64,000 nucleotides of DNA, taken from Aurantiochytrium sp. KH105 (lineage: Eukaryota; Sar; Bigyra; Thraustochytrida; Thraustochytriidae). Shown one piece after another: positions 37,822 to 48,000 of the stretch. The DNA is taken from NCBI GenBank assembly GCA_003116975.1, contig BGKB01000004.1, positions 310,001 to 374,000 of the forward strand, read 5' to 3'. The notes beneath the pieces were generated by a model. It was not told the origin of the DNA. It saw only the letters and a list, made by a program, of their open reading frames with translations, and ran no database searches. A program made the position numbers and the translations under genes. Numbering within the stretch: position 1 is the first letter of the stretch; every line of letters starts with the position of its first letter.

Positions 37822-38949
37822 TTAGTCAGTATGGCATGCTTGGGCAACGCCTTGGCGCGCGAGAAAGCCGCTGACGCCGGGCATGAAGAGCGCGGGAACG
37901 CCGCAAAAGAGGAAGAGGCGGATCCAGGCGGCCGGCGTGAGAGCAGACAAGTCGGCGGTAAGCGTCATGTAGATGAGCGCTTCGGTGAGCATGATGATCG
38001 CGCCAAGATAGTCGCCGATGACGCCTCCGAGAATGGAGCGCGCGTAAAATCCAGAACCCACGATCATGATTGCGAGAACAGCAATGATTAGAACGAGACG
38101 CTCAAGTGGCAATATGAGCGCGCCCACGCCAAGGGCATAGACTGAAGCGAGAATAACGCGGGGCCATGACAAGAGTCCCGCGCGCAGGCACCCTGCAAAG
38201 GTATTGTAGAGGAGGCCTTTGTCGTCGCCTTCATCGTGAACATAGTCGAAAAGACTCACGAGCCACAGCGAGGTGATGCGCGAGCAAGTGTGCGCGACAA
38301 CGAGCGCGCCCTGGACCTGAGCGAGCCCGTGTTCGACATCGCTGCCGAGATCTGCGAGGAGGGCAATTTTAGCTGTCATGAAGAGATTCATGACTACGAC
38401 AGCGTAGGTGCCACATCGAGAGTCCTTCATGATGCGAAGAATTTGCGCGCGAGTCCAGCCGCCACCAAAGGCGTCCGTCGTATCCATGAGGCCGTCTTCG
38501 TGAAAGCAGCCGCTCACCCAGACGCCAGCGAGGGTGGACGCACATGCTGCGATGAGCGGATTCCAAAGCTGCACGAGGGCCTCGTACCAGAGTCCACACC
38601 AGATGCCCACGATGGAGCCTATCAAGGGAAAGTACATCATTCCTGGCACGAGATCTCGAGGGTTATGATCGACAAAGGCTGGCATCGGCAGTCGCGTGAG
38701 GAACATGGCCGCTACAAGGGCCCGCTTGAGCTCCTTGAACCACTCAGCCTCGGCCTCTCCGCCCTCGCTTGCTTCGTTCACGCCGTCTCCCCTGCCTGCC
38801 ACCTCCTCGCTCGACACGACGCCTCCTCTTGTACGCGCTGCAGGTCCGACGTCCTGCTCTTGGCTGGTGGCCGTGTCCCCTTGACCATTCAGGTCGGCGG
38901 TGTCTTCGTCGCCCAGCTTCGACTTCATCAGCGCGTTGTTGGGCGCCAT
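37822..38949 (-). CDS. cobS: Adenosylcobinamide-GDP ribazoletransferase (cobalamin synthase)
   Basis: CobS joins adenosylcobinamide-GDP to alpha-ribazole (or its phosphate), the last condensation in making cobalamin; it is a polytopic membrane enzyme. The 375-residue product has a disordered acidic N-terminus (about 1-75) and then the family body: ALVAAMFLTRLPMP, the catalytic block GCFHEDGLMDTTDAFGGG followed by ILRIMKDSRCGTYAVV (compare GGLHLDGLADTADG and EIMKDSRIGT in bacteria), and several membrane helices to the end. The frame is open upstream to 39006 but begins there with TTG, so I use the ATG at 38949. It is divergent from cobT, 250 bases apart, suggesting co-regulation. Bacterial CobS is about 250 residues, so the N-terminal extension is specific; it could hold an organelle-targeting signal, though it is acidic rather than basic. 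Confidence 0.96.
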   Translation of the reverse strand: MAPNNALMKSKLGDEDTADLNGQGDTATSQEQDVGPAARTRGGVVSSEEVAGRGDGVNEASEGGEAEAEWFKELKRALVAAMFLTRLPMPAFVDHNPRDLVPGMMYFPLIGSIVGIWCGLWYEALVQLWNPLIAACASTLAGVWVSGCFHEDGLMDTTDAFGGGWTRAQILRIMKDSRCGTYAVVVMNLFMTAKIALLADLGSDVEHGLAQVQGALVVAHTCSRITSLWLVSLFDYVHDEGDDKGLLYNTFAGCLRAGLLSWPRVILASVYALGVGALILPLERLVLIIAVLAIMIVGSGFYARSILGGVIGDYLGAIIMLTEALIYMTLTADLSALTPAAWIRLFLFCGVPALFMPGVSGFLARQGVAQACHTD

Positions 38950-39199
38950 GGCTGCGCTGCGCGTGTCCTCGCCCGCGTTCCTGAAAACCTTTTGCGGAGT
39001 CGTCAAGCTTGTGGCTTTCGAGGTTCGCGCAAGAGGTCACGCAAGCTCTCAGGATTTGCTTTTTGCTTTTCCTCGTTGCTTTCCCAAGGTGGAGATTGCA
39101 CGCTATCGACCAATACCAAACCCGCAGCCCGTGCGTGCGTGGCGACGTCTCGACCGAGGACAGGAGCGCGGCGGCGTCAGCAGAAGATAGCTCGACACA
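38950..39199. promoter_or_regulatory. Shared divergent promoter region of cobS and cobT
   Basis: These 250 bases must contain the start signals for both B12-salvage genes, which are transcribed in opposite directions. I see no obvious B12-riboswitch-like structure, and none would be expected in a nuclear gene of this kind. Confidence 0.6.
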
Positions 39200-40342
39200 A
39201 TGACGACGTCTGCTTCGCAACAGGAAGCTGCACGCAAGGCTCGAGAGCGACTTGACGGGCTTGCCAAACCCAAGGGGAGCTTGGGTCAGCTTGAGGTCCT
39301 TGGCGTGCAACTCTGCCGCGCCCAGGCACGTTTTCCGCCCGAAACGGACGCGCTCAAGGTGATCATCTTTGCCGGTGATCATGGCGTCGCAAACCCGGAT
39401 GCGGAGGGCGTGAGCCCCTTTCCGCAAGCCGTGACGCAGTCCATGGTGCAAACCATGGTGGCTGGCAAGTCGTGTGTGACAAGCCTCGCGCGAACCTGCG
39501 GCGCCACTGTAGATGTGGTCGACGTCGGCGTCAAGGGCGAGTATGCGCTTGTTCACCGCGACGAAAGCCTTGTGCGTTTTTACCGGCATCGTATCTGCGA
39601 CGGTACGGCCAATTTGGCTCAAGAGTCGGCGATGAGTCGGCCTGAGGTCGAGGCTGCCATCAAGGTTGGTCGCGACGCCGTGGACCGCGTCTTGGACGAA
39701 GACGGGACGCGAATTTTTGCGATTGGCGAAATGGGCATTGGCAACACAACGCCGGCAAGCGCCATCACAACTCGCCTACTTGGTCTTGAAGATCCAATGG
39801 CACTGGTCGGACCTGGTACAGGTTTAGATGCCGAAGGCGTGCGTCGCAAGGCGGCCGTGGTGGCTCGTGGCCTCGCACGGCAAGCATCTTTGCCAGAAGA
39901 TGCTCTTGAGGTACTCCGAGATCTTGGCGGTGCCGAAATCGCGGCCATGGCCGGAGCATATCTGCAGGGCCCAGCACGTGAAGTTGCTCTCGTGGTTGAT
40001 GGCTTTATATCAAGTGCGGCGGCGTTAGTTGCGGTCAAAATGGATGCGCGTGTAGCGAGCCATTTGATTATCGCTACGCAATCGCCTGAGCCCGGACAAA
40101 GATTCATCATTGAGGAGCTTCGACGTATTGCTGCGGACGTGGTAGAAGATACGAGTTCGGATGCGATGCCCGATCCCCTTTTGGACCTCGGACTGCGCCT
40201 CGGCGAAGGATCAGGCGCAGTGGCAGCGCTTCCTCTTCTCAAGGCTAGCGCTGGTCTGCTCCGCGACGTTGCTACGCTCGACGAAGTTCTTGCCGCAGCG
40301 TCAGCTTCTGCCGAGGCGGACCGGGAAGCGCAAGAGAAGTGA
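39200..40342 (+). CDS. cobT: Nicotinate-nucleotide:dimethylbenzimidazole phosphoribosyltransferase
   Basis: CobT activates the lower base: it transfers ribose phosphate from nicotinate mononucleotide to 5,6-dimethylbenzimidazole to make alpha-ribazole phosphate, the CobS co-substrate. All family blocks are present in 380 residues: RLDGLAKPKGSLGQLE near the start, IIFAGDHGVANPDAEGVSPFPQAVT, VVDVGVKGEYALV, EMGIGNTTPASAITTRLLG, VGPGTGLDAEGVRRKA, GGAEIAAMAGAYL, VVDGFISSAAALVAV, and LLDLGLRLGEGSGAVAALPLL, whose Glu corresponds to the catalytic base in bacterial CobT. Between EPGQ and LLDLGLRL there are about 14 more residues than in enteric CobT. No intron and no clear targeting peptide. With cobS next door it gives most of the nucleotide-loop pathway; a CobU/CobP-like kinase and a CobC-like phosphatase would have to be elsewhere. 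Confidence 0.97.
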   Translation: MTTSASQQEAARKARERLDGLAKPKGSLGQLEVLGVQLCRAQARFPPETDALKVIIFAGDHGVANPDAEGVSPFPQAVTQSMVQTMVAGKSCVTSLARTCGATVDVVDVGVKGEYALVHRDESLVRFYRHRICDGTANLAQESAMSRPEVEAAIKVGRDAVDRVLDEDGTRIFAIGEMGIGNTTPASAITTRLLGLEDPMALVGPGTGLDAEGVRRKAAVVARGLARQASLPEDALEVLRDLGGAEIAAMAGAYLQGPAREVALVVDGFISSAAALVAVKMDARVASHLIIATQSPEPGQRFIIEELRRIAADVVEDTSSDAMPDPLLDLGLRLGEGSGAVAALPLLKASAGLLRDVATLDEVLAAASASAEADREAQEK

Positions 40343-40792
40343 TGCACCAGACACGCACGACAAATTGCTTGTGTCGAATCTTATCATTCTTGATGAGTAG
40401 ACCATTGATAGTTACATTGTTGGGTTAGCATCGCATCATGAGACAATGTTCTTTGGGAAAAGTCTAATAATATCAAGGAGAAAATAATGGTTGCTAATTT
40501 TCGAAGATGACATCAAGTTCTCGCTTTGCATGAGAAATGTTCTCAGCACTCTCTCAGGACAATTTCAATGCAACGTTCCGCGCGGTCACACTGTTCACTA
40601 TTCTTGCACATTGGGAGAAGTAACGAGATGAAAATACTCTGGGCAATGTGCTTGCATGCTGACTGTCTGTGAGTTGCGCCTTTTATTTCGGTATGCCTTT
40701 TGCGAAAGATTCTCCCCCCAACAGGTGGGCCTGACTAACATCCTGATTTCAATGTCAAGAGGAGTAAACATGAAACAGATTAACGAGCAAGC
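40343..40792. other. Convergent 3' intergenic region
   Basis: AT-richer DNA between the cobT stop and the stop of the phosducin-like gene on the other strand, probably both 3' UTRs and polyadenylation regions. No gene seen. Confidence 0.55.
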
Positions 40793-41668
40793 TCACCAGT
40801 CATCGTCGTCGTCATCGTCGAGATTTGCAAGCTTTGCGGCGCCCCTTCGGGTCGCATCCGGAACCTTGGAAACTTTGCGACCAAGACTAGCTGCCTGGGC
40901 CACGGCTTCCACGTGCGCTCTTGTTTCAGCATCGTTGTCTTCGGCTCGCTCACGCGCGACCTCGGCAGCCTCGTCGCGGCGTTCCCTGGCGCCCGCCGCT
41001 AGGTTCGCATCCGTGACGTACTCAAAGACACCCAAGCTTGCGAGGGCGTGCTCCATGGTGTCAACCGTCGACAAAAGGATCCCGCCGCAAAAGTCAAGGC
41101 CCGTGAGTTGCTTGACCATGCGCCCACCATGGTACAAAAACAAGGTTGGCACACTTGCATCGGGCCAGCGCTCGATACAATTGGTAGACAGGATGCGCAT
41201 GAATTTGACGCTGGGCTGACGCGGCGCGAGCTCGCGCAAGAGCTGTGTGCACTTTGCAGACTCTTCAATGCCGTCTTTGAACATTTCTAGCACCACCCAG
41301 CACTCGCGGCTCGCGTCGGTGACTTCGCGAATAAAGTCTTGCCTCGAAAGAGGCAAAACGTCCCCAAAGCGGTGGCGAGCGGCCTCCGCTTTGAGCTCTT
41401 CGAGGCGCTGACGTCGAATCTTTTCGAGGACATCTTCCTCGATATCATCTTCAAGCACGTCGAGTTCTTCGAGCGTTTTGGTGAGCAGTTCTTCGTCCGG
41501 ATCCACTTCCTTTTCTGTGCGCTTGGCGGCCTCCTCGCGCGCTTCTCGCCGCGCTTTGATCTCCTCGCGCTCCTGGATCACGCCATGTTTGATGAGCACG
41601 TCCTCCCACTCTGTGGTTTCCAGTTCCTTGTTCTTGTACGTGGTCGTCGCCGCCGCGAACGACGTCAT
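40793..41668 (-). CDS. Phosducin-like protein (PDCL3/PLP2-type CCT co-chaperone)
   Basis: A 291-residue cytosolic co-chaperone of the TRiC/CCT chaperonin in actin and tubulin folding, by family knowledge. The N-terminus has the PLP2/PDCL3 signature ETTEWEDVLIKHGVIQ, followed by a charged helical region (35-115). A thioredoxin-like domain spans about 116-250 (CWVVLEMFKDGIEESAKCTQLL, VKFMRILSTNCIERWPDASVPTLFLYHGG, LTGLDFCGG). The redox CxxC of true thioredoxins is absent, as in the family. The end is a run of aspartates and a Trp (LDDDDDDDW), as in PLP2 proteins. The ATG at 41668 places the conserved TEW block near residue 17. Confidence 0.93.
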   Translation of the reverse strand: MTSFAAATTTYKNKELETTEWEDVLIKHGVIQEREEIKARREAREEAAKRTEKEVDPDEELLTKTLEELDVLEDDIEEDVLEKIRRQRLEELKAEAARHRFGDVLPLSRQDFIREVTDASRECWVVLEMFKDGIEESAKCTQLLRELAPRQPSVKFMRILSTNCIERWPDASVPTLFLYHGGRMVKQLTGLDFCGGILLSTVDTMEHALASLGVFEYVTDANLAAGARERRDEAAEVARERAEDNDAETRAHVEAVAQAASLGRKVSKVPDATRRGAAKLANLDDDDDDDW

Positions 41669-41773
41669 CTTCCGCTCTGCCGACCGCGGGCGCCGGTCAC
41701 GTCCCCGCCTCCTCGAGCGCGCCCGCTACCTCGGCCTTCCTCACGCTAAAGTTTGCGCGCCCGGGATTGCGCC

Positions 41774-42648
41774 GACCCTTGTATGGGTCACTGACCCTTG
41801 CAAGGGTCTTTGGGTCTCTCTGACCCTTGTACGGGTCGATCATCAATCCTTGTCGAACGTCAATCCTTACGAACGCACGCACGCAGCAGGGCAGATGACG
41901 CTCACGATCGTCATTACTATGAATGGTATCATTTCGGAAAAGACGCTGTGGCCACAGCATGCTTTCTGTATGATCTGAATGAATGGATGAATGATTAGAT
42001 GGATGGATTAGCCTAATGAACTCCTTCTTGCACGTTGCTGTCGCTGTCGCAAGCGCTGCGTGCCAGCATCCCAACTTGAAGGGCCACAGACGCCATGCCA
42101 TGCACAGCAATGCCCCCTTGGATGGGTCATTCTGAACACGCGAAAGAAGAAGAGGGAGGGAGGGGTCGTTCAAGCAATCTGTGTCCGTGTTTCGATTTGG
42201 GCCCTCGTTTTTCACGATTTGGGCCCTCGCAGTTGCGATTTTCCTCGTGGCCTGCCCTGCCTGCTCGTCTGCCTATACCTGCTCGTCTGCATGCCAAGGA
42301 GTGGACTTTTCTCCAACGACCCACCCCGGTCCACTTCCTGGCAATCTTTGCGACGGCTGCGCTCGCTCCAGGCCTTTCGCTCCCCCCCCCCCCCCCTCCC
42401 CCAAAAAAAGAAAAAGAAGAAAAAAACTACGCAAGCCTCCATCCACAATCTCGACCTCGGGATCGATGACCCCCCGCCAGCGCTGCAGCTGCTGCTGCAG
42501 CTGCTGCTGCTGCTGCTGCACGACTTACTTTCCTGGCGCAGATCGCGTCGCGCCCTAACCCAGTAGTATCCGTTGACCCTTGCACGGGTCTCGTGCCTGC
42601 CTGCCTGCCTGCTTGCCTCACAAACCCAGCCGGACCCTTGCACAGGTC
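41774..42648. promoter_or_regulatory. Cluster of a 16-bp palindromic motif, GACCCTTGnAnGGGTC type
   Basis: Five copies: 41774-41789, 41793-41808, 41822-41837, 42575-42590 and 42633-42648. A degenerate copy is at about 42112-42128. The copy at 41793 (gacccttgcaagggtc) is a perfect palindrome; others differ at one to three central or arm positions. Three lie close to the phosducin-like gene, two nearer the GDPD gene. A dyad-symmetric motif repeated only in a divergent promoter region suggests a dimeric DNA-binding regulator, but this is inference. Confidence 0.7.
42483..42520. repeat. CTG/CAG-rich tract
   Basis: Interrupted gctgctgctgcagctgctg units inside the divergent intergenic region. Confidence 0.85.
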
Positions 42649-43676
42649 GGCCGCGACCCACCCTACTCCTACTCTGGCTCCTAGCTCGAGCCCTAGCCCC
42701 CGTCAACATACAAAAGGAAAGAAAGTCCGCATCTTGCGATTTCACCTCTGCCCTCAGCGCCGAATCTTGCCTTTCCCGCACCTCCATCCTCCCGCACCCC
42801 TCCCCCTTCCCCCCCTTTTCGCCTCCCTACACCTGCGTCTCCGCCCTCCCGCCCCTGGAGTTGCCATCTCGGCCCTAAGCCCTGGCCGCGCCCCACACCC
42901 GTTCCCGCGCGCGCGCGTTCCCCCCCGCACGTGGGGGCCTCCACTGGGGGTTTCGATGATGCCGCCTCCTCCTCCCCGGCGCGTCGCCGCGCTCCCACCC
43001 ACCCCCTCCCGCCCACCCAGCGCCGCGCCACGCGCAGCGGCCAGCTGCGAACGGCGCGATGACCGCGGCACCCACCGCGCCACCGCGCCACCGCCACCCT
43101 CCCGCCGCCCCGCCGCCCCGCCCGCCGCCCGACGGCCCTCGGCGCGCGCGGAGCCGGCCGGAGCCGGCGGGCACGCGCCGGACCTGCGAGAGAGCGGCGG
43201 GGGCGACCAAAGAAATGAAATGAAGTGAAATGAAATGAATGAGTGAAAGAACAGCCAGCCAGGCCCAGCCGGTCTCTCTCCTCCTTTGCCTGTCCAGGGG
43301 CGTTTTCAACGATTCCAAAACAAGGGGCGAAAGCAGGCGCGGACCAGGCCCAGCGGCGGCGAGCCGGCAAAGCCGCATCGTGGACGACCCCGCGCGCCCG
43401 ACGCTCCGACGGACGTGCGGCCCCGCGCGGCCGCGCCCCCGCGCGCCCCTCCCCGCCACCACGCGGCGCCTCCTGCTGTGCCGGCGCGAGCGACTCGCGC
43501 CGGGGCGGAGCGCGGGTCCTGGAGCGGAACTCCGCCGAGGACCTCCAGGCTGCGCGACCGCCGCCGAAGCCTCCTCCGCCGCCGCCGCGGGGAGCTCGCC
43601 GCTGCCGCGCGCAGCGACGACTGCCGCCTCCGCCGCGTCGTCCGCGTCGTCGGCGTCGCTGCTCTCGTCGGGCGCC

Positions 43677-44657
43677 ATGGAGACCGTAGAGCTGGAGGAG
43701 ATGCTGCTCATGCCCGAAACGGACCGCAGCGAGGAGTTCGAGCAGCTCGTGGACATGGTGGGCCGCCTCGACGAGATGCTGCTCGAGCGCCTCGTGGCGC
43801 ACAGGGGGTTCCACGCAGTCGGCGACCGTCTGCAACGGCCCCTCGAGAACACCGTCAAGGCCTATCGCGAGGCCGCACAGGCCGGCGTTCGTCTGGCAGA
43901 GTGCGACATCACTCTCACCGCCGACGGCTACCTCGTTCTCTGCCACGACAGCACCACCGAGCGTCTCGCCAAGGACCCGCTTCTCGACTCGGCCAGGCTG
44001 CAAGTCTCTGATCTCACCTGGGCCGAGGCCCAGGCCATCGGCCTGCTCGATGGCTCCTACCTCGCGCTCCTCCAGGACGTCCTCGACCAAGCGCGCTCGT
44101 ATGGCTCCAAGATTGTTGTCGAGATCAAGTCTGGCGCGGATAACGTGGCTCAGGCCCTTGTGCAGACGATCCACGAACGGCCCGAGAACCTCGCCGCCAT
44201 CTCGGTGGTCATGAGCTTTGACGCCGACATCATCACGGCCTTCTCGCAGCACATGCGCTCCGCTGCTCATGATCTCGGTCTCGCGCCCGAGGACATGCCC
44301 AGCATGCTTTTGCTCTTGCGCAATCCGCGCAACCTTGAAGACCAAGACGACGATGTCATCGAGCAGGAGCTCGACTTCTCCCGCCCCGAGGATGCGCTCG
44401 CCATCATGATGGGACACCTCGAAAGGGCCAAGGGCCTCGAGGGTCCCCTCGAAGGTCTTTACATTCAGCTCCACGAGTCCATGATTGTCGACCCGGAGGT
44501 CCGCAAGGTGATTGAGGAGTTTGCCTCGCGGCACGTTCTCGGAATCTGGACTTCCTCGTCGCAGCAGTCTCTCGATTGCGTCGCCACCTGCGAGCAATTG
44601 ATTGAGCTCGGCGTTCGGTTCATCAACACCGATTTTCCTTCCTCTTTTGTCCTTTGA
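43677..44657 (+). CDS. Glycerophosphodiester phosphodiesterase (GDPD) family protein
   Basis: Predicted to hydrolyse glycerophosphodiesters to glycerol 3-phosphate and an alcohol, or a related lipid headgroup substrate. The 326-residue product from the ATG at 43677 (context gccATGg) has the TIM-barrel signature: HRGFH near residue 42, RPLENTVKAYREAAQAGV, ECDITLTADGYLVLCHD (Glu, Asp and His of the active site), and IVVEIKSG further on. The C-terminal part (VRKVIEEFASRHVLGIWTSSSQQSLDC, GVRFINTDFPS) is the usual end of the barrel, where GDPDs have a W-T-V-N type strand and a D-x-P motif. No signal peptide or membrane segment, so it is probably cytosolic. An in-frame ATG at 43239 would add 146 low-complexity residues; I prefer the shorter form. 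Confidence 0.92.
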   Translation: METVELEEMLLMPETDRSEEFEQLVDMVGRLDEMLLERLVAHRGFHAVGDRLQRPLENTVKAYREAAQAGVRLAECDITLTADGYLVLCHDSTTERLAKDPLLDSARLQVSDLTWAEAQAIGLLDGSYLALLQDVLDQARSYGSKIVVEIKSGADNVAQALVQTIHERPENLAAISVVMSFDADIITAFSQHMRSAAHDLGLAPEDMPSMLLLLRNPRNLEDQDDDVIEQELDFSRPEDALAIMMGHLERAKGLEGPLEGLYIQLHESMIVDPEVRKVIEEFASRHVLGIWTSSSQQSLDCVATCEQLIELGVRFINTDFPSSFVL

Positions 44658-45055
44658 AAGTGTTCCGCGCGAGTGATGTGTCTTTCATAATTTTTCTTTC
44701 CCTCCCTCGGCATGAGAAACAAGAATCGACACGAGCAAAGTGGCCGCATGCATTCCTTCTTTTATATATTTCACTTCTCATCCGGTTATCTGATCACACT
44801 CACATGTCTGACACGTATTGTCAGTCTCATTTTCATGTGTATACATTTTTTAGTAGTCATTCGTAGCGTAGCTTTCCTTCTCTTCTCGCTTTTCTGTCTC
44901 TTTGTTTCTCTACATGTATGCGTGGAAAGCGCTGGTCACTCCTTCGATAAGGGTATGTACCTCAAACTATTTCTGTTTGACATCAATCGATTGAGACGGG
45001 AATGCTCCATTTGTTCACATTGACCCACTAACCACCATCGCACCGAACAGAGCAA
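44658..45055. other. Convergent 3' intergenic region
   Basis: AT- and pyrimidine-rich DNA between the GDPD stop and the stop of the scaffold gene on the minus strand. It probably contains both polyadenylation regions. No gene seen. Confidence 0.55.
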
Positions 45056-48000
45056 TCACGAACTTTTGGATGTTGCCGAGAGCGAACGCTTGTAATGGTG
45101 CACAAAGAAAATGTGAACAGCAAATGGATTGCCTGCAGAGAGTAATTTCGGAGGAACCAGCACAAACAAGCCCGCACGGGCACTCGTATTGAGCGCCAAT
45201 ACCGCAGCTTGCTTGGCCGTCAAATGCGACCGATTGGAAGAACTGATTTGCACTGCGTCGACATCATACCCGCAGCATGCCTGTGCGAGATGAAGAACGG
45301 GCAAGCACGTCTTGTGCACCGGGTCTTCGAAACTAACCACATTGCTCGCTGCCGGAAGGCGTGCGTTCGCCCATTGAATAATGACTGGGTCTTCTGGTGC
45401 AGCACACGATCGCGCACCGGCGTCAAGCAGAGCCCACAAGGTCGGCAACGAGAACTCCAACGAAGGAGGCGGGCTCGGAAAGCTTTGCTTTGTCCACAGT
45501 CGCTTTGCAACAAGGAGTTCGAGAACTTCGGCCCGAGACGTCACACGGGACGCACCAGCGCCAAAAAGACTCTCGCAGGCGCGCGCAAGTGTGGCGCTAT
45601 CTTGGTCGCGCAGGTTGGTAAAGGCGCCCACTTGAGCCAAGCGAAATTTGTCGAGCGAGTTCAGCCATGCCCTGATGGCATGCATCTCATCACGGCGCCC
45701 CAAGTTGCCAGGTTTGTCGAGACCAATGAGTTCCGGATGTTTTGCAACCAGAATCCACGCGCATACAGCGACCCGGGAGCAATATGTTTGCGACTGGACA
45801 ATCCCAAGCTGCATCGGGTAGAGTCTGCATCCCATGGCACCAAGTTGCTCTGCAATTTCAGGCCACCGAAGAGGCGCTGCGTCGCATACCTGCAAATGGA
45901 TACTGCGAAGAAGACTGACATCGCTCCGAGGCGATTGCACCGCCTGCTTGACAAACGGATCCAGTTGTCGCTTGCTCGAGGAGAGAGCAAGGTATGACTC
46001 GATGATGCGCACATTGTGAACATGCAAGAGGCTGGCACTCACGCGCGCAATCCAATTCTCGTTGAAAACAAGCGTGCTGGGTGACGTTGGGCCCGCGCCA
46101 TACAGTGCAGCGGCCCACGCTGCAAGCCGCAAGGCTTCGAGATCGCAAAGATCGTCCTCTGGGACCTGTACAAGGCCAGGCAAGACGCGTTCTGCGAGTT
46201 GCACGAGTAACGTGTTGTCTTGGAGCACGAGCTGGGCAAACGCCTCAAGACTCGCAACTTGCACATTAAGCAATTCACCGAGGTGCGCTGCCTGGACAGC
46301 GGACTCGATGGCGCGCGGTGCCTCGACCGGTGGCGTCCACTGCGAGGTGTGAGTCAGCGTGTTACAATAGAAGAAGAGCTGGCGCTTCGGGTCCTTGCTC
46401 TTGACCCACTCCTTTGGAGCCCATGTGGCGCGACGATCCGGACCCTTGAAAAGATAGACGCGATTTGTTGCAGCATCCAAGGCACTCTCCCAGACTTCGC
46501 ATGGAGTCATGTCTGGCGCCATGGCTGGTTCTGGAAGGGGTGGCGGAGCCCGATGCGAACTCGATCGTCGCCTCACGTGTCGGAGACGCGACACACGCTG
46601 CCTTGCCAGAAGTCCTCGTGCGTGCGTCTGTAAAAGGAGCACTGCTCGATGTTCGCGGGGTATGAGCTCACGCACAAAGCTGACCCAGGCTTGGGCCTCG
46701 TCTGGTGAGCTTGCAACCAAGTGTATGATATCGCCGTCGCCGCTTCTGTAAATGGCAAAAATTCGGCCTTCGTCGTCTTGGTCTTTACCACGAGCAAGCG
46801 CCAGGCGTGCGTCGAGCAAGTTGCCAAACGGCACAAATATCTTGCCGCTCGCACGCTCGAGAGGTACGGCGCCCTTCCAGATTGTCAAACCGCCTCGCTT
46901 TCTGCTCGCTTCGACAAGCTGCGCCTTTTGCACATGCTTGGTAGCAGGGGTACCCGTGACAAGATTCTTGACACGTGACACTCGTTTTGCTCGCACTTGC
47001 AAAACGGCGCGCATCATCAGGTCCTGATCGGACGAATCGTCCTCGGACAAGTCTTGGAAGACTTGAGATGATGAGTCCTCGTCGACTTGGAAGCTATCGC
47101 TGTCACTTCCACGGCTGGCACTCAACGACGTATTGAGCAACGCTGGCTCCTCACGCAGATCATTAGCGTGGGACCTTGGACTAGTCGAGGTGACAACTTG
47201 CGGTCCCGAAGTTTCTGCTCTTGCCAGAGAGAACCCACGAGACGGTAATCTTTCCGAATCGGAGCGCGTACTTCCAAAGGAAACCATGCGACGCATGCGG
47301 CTGAATGACTTGAGGCGTGATAAGCCAAGCGAGGGCGATGAAGGTGGCCCAAGGGGTCCACGTGGCGAGGTATTTCGCGGGTTCGTACGGGTTATTCTTG
47401 CGGAAGAAGACTGGGGCGCCGACGTGTGGCGAGCCAATGGGTTTCCTAATTCTTCGTTCATTCTGTTTGGAGGCTGCGCTGTTACGGGACAGTCATTGTT
47501 TGAGTCGACAAGGACTGTCTGATCTCGTTGCGACCTGGCGAAAGCCATTATTCTGCGTCCGCGCAGACCTCGCCATAATGTCTGGATTGCGACTGCTGCA
47601 ATCGTGCAGTGCACATGTGCCATGCTGCGACATTGTCCTGCGAAGTGCCGCGCCAGATCGGGGATGGCGAATATGAGGCTAAGTCGCCGAGGAGATGCAG
47701 ATCTATACAGGTCCACGCGCGCTCCGACCTGGCCTCGGAGGTGCGTGCGAATGCAGAGAATGTCACTTGCAAACACATGAACGGCGAGATCGCCGGCTTG
47801 CGCATCGCGCCATATGGCGATGGCGTCCGCAACGCGGCTGAGACCCACAAAGCGATCGCGCCATTTACGTGAAGTGTAGTGGCGACCCTGCTCGAGCATG
47901 CGCGCGGGAACAAGGGGATCAAGATCCGTGCGTAAAACGCGGAGAAGATCAGCACTAGCATTGCTTTCTCGCACATGGACGTCTTTACGATTGTGACTTG

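Larger units (their letters stand above)
41669..43676. other. Long divergent intergenic region between the phosducin-like and GDPD genes
   Basis: About 2 kb between two genes transcribed away from each other. It holds a palindrome cluster, a C-run/A-rich tract (about 42380-42425), a CTG/CAG-rich tract (42483-42520) and a very GC-rich segment (42850-43200). Several long open frames cross it on both strands but look like GC-driven artefacts. The last 146 codons before 43677 are open in frame with the GDPD gene (ATG at 43239) and could be an Arg/Ala/Ser-rich N-terminal extension. Confidence 0.5.

Noticed and set aside
38950-39006. Nineteen extra residues at the CobS N-terminus
   Set aside because: The upstream start is TTG; the ATG at 38949 is the first usable start and leaves all CobS motifs intact.
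42693-44597. 634-codon open frame on the minus strand opposite the GDPD gene
   Set aside because: It is the antisense shadow of the GDPD barrel, whose catalytic motifs are clear on the plus strand; its continuation is Arg/Gly-rich GC-driven sequence.
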